Source: JAKOVR01 sp031415655
Lineage (GTDB): Bacteria; Actinomycetota; Acidimicrobiia; Acidimicrobiales; Acidimicrobilacustridaceae
Direction: 5' to 3'
NCBI GenBank assembly: GCA_031415655.1
Contig: JANOSD010000152.1
Coordinates: 1-64,000, forward strand
Length of the DNA: 64,000 nucleotides
Shown here: piece after piece, positions 1-6,778 of the stretch
Layout: each line of letters begins with the position of its first letter
Position numbering within the stretch: the first letter of the stretch is position 1
Notes under the pieces: generated by a model
Told to the model about the DNA's origin: nothing
The model's database searches: none
What the model saw: only the letters and a program-made list of their open reading frames with translations
Program-made: the position numbers and the translations under genes

Positions 1-426
1 CCAAACGGCAGCGGCAATGGGGTGGCGACAGACGGGGCCGGCAACTGGGTCGCCGTCGGTGCCATCGGTGCCCGGGCGTGGCAGTCAACCGACAACGGGG
101 TCACCTGGACCGCCGCCACCACCCCACCAACCGGCCGAGTCTTCGGGGTGACGACAGACGGGGCCGGCAACTGGGTCGCCGTCGGCCTCGGCGGTGCCCG
201 GGCGTGGCGATCAACCGACAACGGGGTCACCTGGACCTCCGCCACCACACCACCAAACGGCACCGGCCGTGGGGTGGCAACCGACGGGGCCGGCAACTGG
301 GTCGCCGTCGGCGACGCCGGTGCCTTGGCGTGGCGATCAACCGACAACGGGGTCACCTGGACCGCCGCCACCACCCCACCAAACGGCGACGGCCGTGGGG
401 TGGCGGCCTCACGGCTGCTGCCCTAA
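1..426 (+). CDS. BNR/sialidase-like repeat protein, 3' fragment
   Basis: The frame is open from the first base of the window, so only the C-terminal 141 residues are seen. It consists of about three copies of a 42-residue repeat containing the words DGAGNWVAVG and STDNGVTWT, which resemble the Asp-box/BNR blades of beta-propeller proteins (sialidase and Ycf48-like folds). The repeats are almost identical at DNA level with a 126-bp period. The last unit stops abruptly after GVAASRLLP, where the other units continue with TDGAGNW, so the end may be a frameshift or a truncation. Such proteins are usually exported; the signal region would lie outside the window. The function is unknown. Confidence 0.7.
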   Translation, partial: PNGSGNGVATDGAGNWVAVGAIGARAWQSTDNGVTWTAATTPPTGRVFGVTTDGAGNWVAVGLGGARAWRSTDNGVTWTSATTPPNGTGRGVATDGAGNWVAVGDAGALAWRSTDNGVTWTAATTPPNGDGRGVAASRLLP

Positions 427-683
427 CACGCGGCCGGACGAGGGCACTCGAACCGAATCGTGTAGCACACCGGATCCGATCGGGGTGGCGGTCCCGCAAC
501 ACCAAACCGGCTCACGGATGATGTGACGGCCTTCTGGCGCATCCAGGGTCCTACCCGCGGCGGGCACGTTGCCCGGGGCCTGGTATGAGTCCCGCGGCGT
601 GGTGAGGTCGCAGCGCAACGGAACCAGCCCGCCGATTCGTTGACGACGGTGTCTTGATCAACGTGCGACAATCGATGACTCAG
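427..683. other. Intergenic, nothing recognised
   Basis: No reading frame with recognisable family features, no tRNA and no clear hairpin was seen between the repeat protein and the toxin gene. Confidence 0.4.
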
Positions 684-1028
684 TCAGTCGGCCGCCATGG
701 GGATCACCAGCAGGGCTTCGTCTTCGGTGACCGCGAAGTGCTCGATCGCCTCAAGGTGATCCAGCAGAACCTCAACGATGGTGATGGTCGAGGCGTTCTC
801 CACCCTCAGCCACGCAACCTTCGGTGGCGTGCCGTAGAGGAAGGCGAGCTGACGGAAGTCCGAATCTTTGGAAACGATCATGTGGCCGTGGTCCCGGTCG
901 TACTCCCAGACCTCGCTGTCGGTGGACGCGCCGAGCCCGACCAACCCGACGTGAACAGACGCCGGAACGGCGTCGCGCCGGTGTTCCACCAGATGCGTCG
1001 ACAAGTTCTGGTGGAAGAGGAACTTCAC
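684..1028 (-). CDS. DUF5615 PIN-like toxin
   Basis: 114 residues. The N-terminus MKFLFHQNLS and the later block MIVSKDSDFRQLA are the conserved acidic motifs of the DUF5615/Mut7-C PIN-like ribonuclease family (normally FLiDenLp and ivtkDsDF). The first motif has His-Gln where an Asp-Glu pair is usual, so one metal ligand may be altered; the KDSDF motif is intact. The gene overlaps the 3' end of the DUF433 gene by 4 nt, the usual order for this toxin-antitoxin type. It probably acts as an RNase held inactive by its partner; this is a family inference. Confidence 0.75.
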   Translation of the reverse strand: MKFLFHQNLSTHLVEHRRDAVPASVHVGLVGLGASTDSEVWEYDRDHGHMIVSKDSDFRQLAFLYGTPPKVAWLRVENASTITIVEVLLDHLEAIEHFAVTEDEALLVIPMAAD

Positions 1029-1264
1029 GCAGTGGCGAGCCGTCGCTCACGCAGAGCGGCGAACATCAAGGCAGCCCGGACATGATCCGGCGTCAGCTCG
1101 GGAAAGTCGGCGACGATCTCGGCCGTCGTCATTCCGGAAGCGAGATATTCCAGTACGTCATAGACCGCGATCCTCGTCCCGACGAAACACGGCTTGCTGC
1201 TCCGTACACCAGGTCGAGTTTCGATCATGTGCACCACGCCAGTCACCGTACTCACCAACATCAC
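1025..1264 (-). CDS. DUF433 antitoxin
   Basis: 79 residues. The segment PCFVGTRIAVYDVLEYLASG followed by TTAEIVADFPELTPDHVRAAL is the DUF433 signature, a winged-helix DNA-binding fold found as the antitoxin partner of DUF5615 toxins. An internal ATG at 1228 (MIETRPG) matches the usual family start better than the upstream ATG at 1264; neither has a clear ribosome binding site. Translational coupling to the toxin through a 4-nt overlap supports a joint operon, and autorepression is typical of such pairs. Confidence 0.75.
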   Translation of the reverse strand: MMLVSTVTGVVHMIETRPGVRSSKPCFVGTRIAVYDVLEYLASGMTTAEIVADFPELTPDHVRAALMFAALRERRLATA

Positions 1265-1324
1265 GAGAACGACTTCACAATCGCCGACTTCGGTTCAGGC
1301 CACGCTTGACCTGCTCGTCCTCCG

Positions 1325-1690
1325 GTGTGGCGACATCCGAGCGACGAGATCGTTCTACGCCCTCCTCGGCCCCGCATTCGTGCTGCCGCTGCCGTCCAAC
1401 GGGCGGCGACCGTCAACTGTGTCAGGCGACGCGGAAAGATCCGGGCGTACGTGCTCAGGTGGGACGTCGCCGACGTACCGCTTCACGGTCTGTCACCAAT
1501 TCACCTTGACCAGATCTACCGCCCTCTCGTCACGACCGGCGGACGCAATGGCACGGGTTTCATCACGCCCACCCGCACGAAGCAGCGCTGGCGTTGACGA
1601 CCAAGGTGCAGCGAGCCGAGCGATGCCGCTCAAGCCGGAGGAACCCATCATTGTTCGCCAGCTCTCTGGTTCGCTGGTTCAGGTCCGCAC
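1325..1690 (+). pseudogene. Possible tyrosine-recombinase remnant
   Basis: A 90-codon frame ends with LHGLSPIHLDQIYRPLV and GGRNGTGFITPTRT, which resembles the SAM-like core-binding domain of phage-type integrases (lTpl.iq.lY..L ... dG.glSp.Tv). The neighbouring frame then gives QRAERCRSSRRNPS, like the A..W..i.rNPa block that follows. Frames are broken, there is no start, and no catalytic domain was found. The rest of 1265-2093 shows only short unconvincing frames; one on the minus strand near 1930-2060 has a single hydrophobic stretch. The assignment is tentative. Confidence 0.3.
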
Positions 1691-2093
1691 CACGAATCGG
1701 GACCCCAGGCTGCATCGCGTTGCGGAGCACGCGCGACTTCCGCAGATCGAGCCCACGCGGTGATCCCAAATCCGGTGTGAACTGATCTAAAAGCGAGAGC
1801 TCACCCGGCTGGAGCGTCGTCCGGATGTCGTTCGTCGCACCATCGAAGTTGGCGCTCGCGACCACGTCCACCGGTTGGCCCGGCATCATCGGGCTGAGTG
1901 ACTATCGAGATCTCGACGCGTGTTCGGGGCAAGCAGCGCACGGCAACGACAGCCGCCGAGGAACAGAGCGTGATTGCAACGACGAGCCATGGGACCACGA
2001 CCGTGAGGAGCGCGACGGCTCTGCGGACTGGGTACCGATCGGCAGCCATCACCTGTGGTCTCGCACTCGCCGCTGCACCGAAACCGGTCTTAG

Positions 2094-2515
2094 TCAGGGG
2101 ATGAGGTTGAGGGCATCGCAGTGGGCGGGCCGGAGGACGGTGAAGTCGCGGCGGTTGAGAGTGGCGACGGTGGCCACGCCGCCACGCCGAGGCGTTCGGC
2201 GGCCGTGATGATCGAGCCGTCGACGAAGCCGAGGCCAAGGTCGGCGTTAGCAGCCGATGAGCTCGATGACCTGTGGGTAGTCGCTGGTGGTGAGGTCGAT
2301 GATCTCGAACCGGGTGTTGGTGACGAGGGTGAAAAACTTGGCTTGGGCGGCGGGACCGAGTCGACGTTCGATCAGCCACGCCGCTTCGGTGATCACCGAC
2401 GAGGTCACCGCCAGGTCACGATGGGCCCGCAGCAGATCGGCACCGTCAATGTGGCGCAGCGGGGTTCGTCGCGATCGGCAGCACTGACGAAGATGCCGGT
2501 ATCGACCAGAATCAC
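2094..2515 (-). pseudogene. PIN-domain toxin (VapC type), broken by three lesions
   Basis: Reading across frames from a GTG near 2515 restores a normal VapC-like protein: ILVDTGIFVSAADRDEP, then RAHRDLAVTSSVITEAAWLI and TRFEIIDLTTSDYPQVIEL, then ADLGLGFVDGSIITAAERLG, then VATLNRRDFTVL and a stop at 2094. The catalytic acids DTG, E (in ITEAAW) and GFVDGSI are all present. The breaks lie near 2455-2460, near 2250, and at a perfect 8-bp tandem duplication (2174-2181 and 2182-2189) that shifts the last frame. The toxin is therefore dead, although its antitoxin gene just upstream is intact. Sequencing error is unlikely to give three lesions in 420 bp. Confidence 0.75.
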
Positions 2516-2522
2516 TGGGACT

Positions 2523-2753
2523 TCAGGCTCCGTCAGTGAGTTGGCGGTCGGCGAGCTCGGCCCGTTCGCGGTGGATGTCGAAAGGCCGGGTGTCGCCTGA
2601 CGCGCCGCACTCGAGGAACGACTCCAGCGGATCCTCGATCGGGAGGCTGGCCGCAAGCTCGGCAATGACCTCGTCGATGCTGATCCCGCGGTGGGTGGCT
2701 TCGGTTTCGAGGCGAAGCAGTGCTTCGGCGGGAAGCTCGACGGTCACAGACAT
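2523..2753 (-). CDS. VapB-like antitoxin, ribbon-helix-helix type
   Basis: 76 residues beginning MSVTVELPAEALLRLETEAT and GISIDEVIAELAA, an N-terminal beta strand followed by two helices as in CopG/Arc-type antitoxins. The acidic C-terminal part (LESFLECGASGDTRPFDIHRERAEL) would wrap the toxin. It ends 7 nt before the start of the broken PIN toxin, so the pair formed an operon. With the toxin inactivated it survives as an orphan antitoxin that may still bind its promoter. Confidence 0.65.
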   Translation of the reverse strand: MSVTVELPAEALLRLETEATHRGISIDEVIAELAASLPIEDPLESFLECGASGDTRPFDIHRERAELADRQLTDGA

Positions 2754-2887
2754 GGCACCAGTTTAGAGGTATCCCCCTCGCCGACGGTCCGGCCCCGACG
2801 GGAAACGCATCGCGTGGGGTTCGCCTTTCACCGCTCACGACCCGCACCGCGACATTTCATCGACCACGACCGCCGCCGCGTGCCTGT

Positions 2888-3151
2888 TCAGCCGTGGCCA
2901 TCGTGGCAGTCGTGGCCATCCTGGCAGTCGTGGCCGGACAACAAGGGATCCGCTTCGGAGATCTCGTCGAGAGACCGGCCGAATTCTACGGCGAGGTCAC
3001 CAGCGATGAGTCGGCGCACGATGGCCCGGCCGTCGTCCGTGAAACGGGGGTCGCCGGCTCGGCGGCGCGCTCTGCGTTCTTCAAGGAGCCGATCGGCGAC
3101 GGACACGCCCGCCTGTATGCCCGGCAAGATCGGCCGCATCGACTGACCCAC
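2888..3151 (-). CDS. Small hypothetical protein
   Basis: 87 residues (or 83 from the ATG at 3139). The middle part is charged and helical (VADRLLEERRARRRAGDPRF ... IVRRLIAGDLAVEFGRSL); the C-terminus is a short His/Asp repeat (GHDCQDGHDCHDGHG) encoded by a short tandem DNA repeat at about 2893-2936. Third positions are GC-rich as in real genes of this genome. No family is recognised and no ribosome binding site is clear, so it may be a remnant. Confidence 0.35.
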   Translation of the reverse strand: MGQSMRPILPGIQAGVSVADRLLEERRARRRAGDPRFTDDGRAIVRRLIAGDLAVEFGRSLDEISEADPLLSGHDCQDGHDCHDGHG

Positions 3152-3187
3152 CGATCACCGCACGAACGGCACGGGGGGCACGAACGA

Positions 3188-3560
3188 ATGCCGTCTCACC
3201 CCAACGTGGCCCTCGGAGAACGCATCCGCCAGCTCCGCGCCGAACGCAACTAGCCCCAAGCCGAACTCGCCGACCACCTCAGCCCCGAGGCAACGGATCA
3301 GCCGCTACGAATCCGGCCGCATCACCCCCAGCCTCGACAACCTCGTACGCATCGCCGAAACCTTCAACGTCTCCCTCGACTACCTCGCCGTCGACGTAAC
3401 CCCCCGCCGACACCCCACACGGCGCCAGCGACGTCCTCTGCGAACAACTCGCCGCCATCGCCGAACTCAAACCCGACGACCTCGCCGCCCTCGAAAGCAT
3501 CATCGAAGGCCTCATCGCCAAAACCCGCCTCCGCACCCTCGCCGGCGTCATCAGCTGCAG
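3188..3560 (+). pseudogene. Xre-family HTH regulator, broken
   Basis: The gene begins MPSHPNVALGERIRQLRAERN, then meets an in-frame TAG at 3251, and continues PQAELADHLSPE. A frameshift near 3295 gives ISRYESGRITPSLDNLVRIA and ETFNVSLDYLAVD, and a further shift near 3405 gives LAAIAELKPDDLAALESIIE. Together these are the full helix-turn-helix and C-terminal helical part of an Xre repressor. One nonsense and two frameshift lesions make it nonfunctional. Confidence 0.7.
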
Positions 3561-3973
3561 GCGCTCACCAGTTGTCGTCAGCAACACTCGACGAGAATGC
3601 CTCGGCGACGAACGGGCGGACCGGCGCGATCTGCACATCGAAAGGCGCGCCGGCGCGCTCGACGTCCACACCCGACCCGTCTGTGTCCATGGCGCTCAAC
3701 GCCGAGCGAACCGTTGATTGCCAGCCCGGAAGCAACGGCTCTGGGAACCTTGGTGTGGTCTTCGGATAGGGGGTCTTCGCCGCCCGTGGCCGGTTCTTGT
3801 CGCCCGCCAGATGCAAGGAACCGGCGCCAAAAACACCACCGCGCGTAGATCCGCAACCCAAGCGCGCTTCATCGAAGGGATCACGGTGGTGGCCTCGACC
3901 GGGGCAGTTCCGGCCGTCGTTGACCTCGACTGAGCGGCCAGGGACAAGACTCCGCGCCGCTCACTGTTCGCCT
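3561..3973. other. Intergenic, no gene recognised
   Basis: Two overlapping minus-strand frames (about 3565-3861 and 3696-3977) are open but neither resembles a known family. They may be pieces of one further broken gene in this decaying region. Confidence 0.35.
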
Positions 3974-4321
3974 TCATGGCACCAAGAGATCGTTGATCTC
4001 GATGGAAATCGAGCCTTTGGATCCTTCTCGAAGAATCAAACTCACCACCAGGTCACTTCGTCCTTCCTCCGCCGACCGGAGAGCCTGTTCTACGAGCCAC
4101 GCATTTCCCCTCTCGAATGCCCAGCCCGCCTCAGCGCAAGCTCCTTCCGGCAGTTCGACGAACCGTGCTGGGTAGTCATCAAGCACGCGCGCAAGGTCCT
4201 CGGCCTCCACCCGTCCAAGCCAACCACGTCGCTCCAGCGCCACGAACGAGCGGCCAATGAGCAGGGCGACAAGCTCGTGAACGATGTCGACGAATCGACC
4301 GGGTATCGGATAGTCGGTCAT
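3974..4321 (-). CDS. Putative immunity protein, DUF7668-like
   Basis: 115 residues: MTDYPIPGRFVDIVHELVALL, then an acidic middle, then RSDLVVSLILREGSKGSISIEINDL. The arrangement resembles the DUF7668 family of small proteins found next to polymorphic toxins. It follows the broken Hint-toxin cassette by 16 nt on the same strand and is the expected position of its cognate immunity gene. It is intact although the toxin gene upstream is frameshifted. The role is inferred from position and similarity only. Confidence 0.6.
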   Translation of the reverse strand: MTDYPIPGRFVDIVHELVALLIGRSFVALERRGWLGRVEAEDLARVLDDYPARFVELPEGACAEAGWAFERGNAWLVEQALRSAEEGRSDLVVSLILREGSKGSISIEINDLLVP

Positions 4322-4337
4322 CTCGGCCTCCTAATAG

Positions 4338-5483
4338 TCACCGTCTGTTGAGGGGAATCCTCGTCTCCGTGTTGAAATCGATTTCGAGATCGTCAATGAA
4401 GTAGCGATCTGCGTACTCGATCGAGGCGCGTGCGTCGGCTCGGCTCAAGCCCGCATCGCACAGCGCGCGGTAGCCAATTCTTCGCTCGGAGGCGTACGTC
4501 CCACCACCGGACCTGCGCTGGATCTGCGTGGCTTTGTAATGCGGTGACCCGACCTCCGAGGCTGGACCTGCGAGCCGGACCGCCGGAGCGTTCCCGAAGC
4601 TGTAGCCGGGAAGATCGCGAACCGCCACGTCCTGAATGATGTGGTGCCCGTCATAGCCTGAGCCAGCTTTAGCTCGTTCTTGGAACCGAGGTTCGGTCCG
4701 CACGTGTTGTGGACCAGCACCGTGTCCTCACCGGCGGCCACGCAAATAGGTGTGGATGTCGTCGACGGTGAGGTTGTAAGCGGCCGCCGTCCGGGCGCTC
4801 GACCAGTCGAGACCCTCGACTTCGAGCAGGTCGCCGTCGGCGCCGCTGACGAGGTCACCTTCGTCAAGTTGATCGGCGCGCTGCCACTCACCATCGGTTT
4901 CGTTCCAGAACGGGTGATCCTCGGTAGTGGTGATCACGTCCCCGTCGACGACCAGGTCCACAAGGGTGTCGTCGTGGACCCACAGGTGGGTGACCTCACG
5001 GGCGACGGTCTCACCGGTCTCCGGATCGGTCGCCAACACCTTGTCGACGACCTGGACGTCTTCGATCGGCTTGCGTGACCCGTCGGCCATGAGCACGAGG
5101 GTCGCCCCACTGAATGAACAGGCCGTGGCCCCGGCTGGCGCTCTTGTGGCGGAGAATCCGTATTTGGAGCGCGAACGATCGCTTGCTGGCTCTTCACGCG
5201 TCATGCTGCGGTCGTGGATGAAGACCGGCCGGTCGAGCGGCGGATCGTTCCACACGGTACGAGCGCTTTTGGCGGTCCATGCAGATTCCGGACTGGACAC
5301 CAGGGATGGACCAGTTGCAGGAGCAGCTGACACTGGGCGGGCCAAGGCGAACACCGACAGTATCAAAGCCAGTACGACGAGCAGGGACGTCGTACTCGCA
5401 CCGGCGAGTAGACGGAGCACCGTGAGGAATCTGGCGCGCCGGCGTCCGATCGGCGCTGCGGGAGTCAACGAAATGGCCGCCAC
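4338..5483 (-). pseudogene. Secreted Hint-toxin protein, frameshifted
   Basis: The start at 5483 gives a basic N-terminus and one hydrophobic segment (TSLLVVLALILSVFALA) ending in AAPA, an export signal. A linker leads to a Hint domain from CSFSGATLVLMADGS (codon at 5118-5120) through TEDHPFWNE. One extra base near 4745, compared with the RHS copy, turns HTYYVAAG into HTYLRGRR and a stop at 4728. The next frame continues VAAGEDTVLVHNTCG. A second shift near 4670 restores the original frame for the toxin: GYDGHHIIQDVAVRDLPG ... PHYKATQIQRRSGGGTYASE, an HH-motif nuclease-like C-terminus. Two lesions about 75 bp apart make it a likely pseudogene, unless they are assembly errors. Confidence 0.75.
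4705..5120 (-). repeat. Hint module, copy 2 (orphan cassette)
   Basis: This stretch is close to 90% identical by eye to 7187-7603 in the RHS gene. It encodes the pretoxin Hint domain, from CSFSG to VLVHNT. It carries the single-base insertion that frameshifts the cassette. Confidence 0.8.
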
Positions 5484-5806
5484 TTGTCCCGCTCAGCGCC
5501 GTTGATCAAAATCAACCCGAACTCGGCGTCGATCCACCGGAGAACCGCGTCAACGAGCGGATAGCCCTCGGGGTCGAGAGGGTGGACGCGCGATGCAATC
5601 TCAAGCCTCACGAGGCCGTCATCGAGCGCCGTGAGCGCGACGCTGGTCAGGTCAGGCCGAACCTCCTCCGAGGGTTCGTATTCCGGGAACTCACCTGGCA
5701 GGTCCTGCAGCTCGAGCACCCAACGAGAGGTCCAGTGCCCGTGTTCGCCCTCCACCTCGGGAGGACGGAGCCAGTCGATCTGGTCGCTGCTGTAGGTTCC
5801 GGACAC
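5465..5806 (-). CDS. Putative immunity protein
   Basis: 113 residues, acidic, with blocks DQIDWLRPPEVEGEHGHW, LELQDLPGEFPEYEP and DGLVRLEIASRVHPLDPEGY. No family is recognised with confidence. It starts one base after the stop of the secreted protein at 5808-6509, and its end overlaps the start of the Hint-toxin gene by 19 nt. The toxin-then-small-acidic-protein order suggests it neutralises the 5808-6509 product. Confidence 0.55.
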   Translation of the reverse strand: MSGTYSSDQIDWLRPPEVEGEHGHWTSRWVLELQDLPGEFPEYEPSEEVRPDLTSVALTALDDGLVRLEIASRVHPLDPEGYPLVDAVLRWIDAEFGLILINGAERDKWRPFR

Positions 5807-5807
5807 G

Positions 5808-6509
5808 TCAACTCCCGCCCGGCTTGAGGATCTCCCAAGTCGCGTCCCGATTGATGATCGGATACGCCTCGGGGGTAAAAACAGTCTGTGGGATGTCGAC
5901 GCCGGAAATTCGCTCGGTGATCACATGGCCATCTCGCTCGAGATCGTCATAGCTCGACCTCGGCAGCTTGCGGATCACGACACAGGTGTCTCCCCCCTGC
6001 TTAAGTCCCATCTCGTACGCAACCTCTAGGCCGCTCGTGTCCTCTGGTGTAACCCGGAAGGTGTGGAACGAACGAGGTTGGGCGTAACGGCCCCCTCCCG
6101 TCGCGCTCGATGCCGAAGCTGCGTTGAGGCCGCCGTCGGGATCAACGATCGACCGAGCGGACGCCTTAGAGGTGCCCTGAGCGAAGTCGACCGTCCCGCC
6201 TCCGCCTCCTGGTGCTCTTGTGGCGAGGACTTCGGGATCGGAGGCCGAGGAGGCTCGCGCGACGCCGGCGAGCGTCGCGGCGGAGTCGTAGGTGTGCGAA
6301 ACAGTCCCTGACGACCGGCTGAGGATCGAGGCTTCCTGTACTTGTTGGGGCCCAAGCACGGGGAGGGCCGCACCGATAGCCGCTGGAAGGGAGGCGTTCG
6401 GACCCTCGGCACTAGCCGCAGTGCCGAAGAGGGCCAGTCCGATGAGCGACAGCGCGACGGCGACCACGAGATCCACGAGGGCGGTCATAGCTGTAGCGGG
6501 CCGTCGCAT
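5808..6509 (-). CDS. Secreted protein, candidate toxin
   Basis: 233 residues from the ATG at 6509, which lies 5 nt after the preceding stop. The N-terminus MRRPATAMTALVDLVVAVAL and LIGLALFGTAASAEG is a signal peptide. A low-complexity Ala/Ser/Gly linker follows, and then a compact C-terminal domain of about 95 residues (GRYAQPRSFHTFRVTPEDT ... GDTCVVIRKLPRSSYDDLERD ... ATWEILKP). This is the architecture of a short secreted polymorphic toxin without an RHS shell. The C-terminal domain is not recognised, and no catalytic residues can be named. Confidence 0.55.
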   Translation of the reverse strand: MRRPATAMTALVDLVVAVALSLIGLALFGTAASAEGPNASLPAAIGAALPVLGPQQVQEASILSRSSGTVSHTYDSAATLAGVARASSASDPEVLATRAPGGGGGTVDFAQGTSKASARSIVDPDGGLNAASASSATGGGRYAQPRSFHTFRVTPEDTSGLEVAYEMGLKQGGDTCVVIRKLPRSSYDDLERDGHVITERISGVDIPQTVFTPEAYPIINRDATWEILKPGGS

Positions 6510-6514
6510 GTCGC

Positions 6515-6769
6515 CTACTCGTAGGTTGAGGCTGCGAAGAGCATCCGGCCGACGAGCCGCCAGTCGGGCTGCGGAGGCTCGTCGACGTGCTGGTTCTTGA
6601 AGTACCCGCTCATGTCGCCGATCCAGCCCGCGAGAGACTCGAGGAAGCGGTCCAGGGTGTCGTTCTCCCAATCCTCCGGATGATCGATCAGGTCTCGCCG
6701 TAGCGCGAGAACAAATGCCTGCAGATCTTGTTTCGTCGAGATCCCTTCGAGCTGTTCGCGCAGTTCCAT
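6515..6769 (-). CDS. Immunity protein of the RHS toxin, DUF7660-like
   Basis: 84 residues: ELREQLEGISTKQDLQAFV, LRRDLIDHPEDWENDTLDRF and WIGDMSGYFKNQ. This matches the pattern of the DUF7660 family, small helical proteins often found as immunity genes. It starts 9 nt after the RHS stop codon and lies in the same operon, so it most likely protects the producer from the RHS C-terminal toxin. Start ATG at 6769. Confidence 0.65.
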   Translation of the reverse strand: MELREQLEGISTKQDLQAFVLALRRDLIDHPEDWENDTLDRFLESLAGWIGDMSGYFKNQHVDEPPQPDWRLVGRMLFAASTYE

Positions 6770-6778
6770 GTCAGCCTC

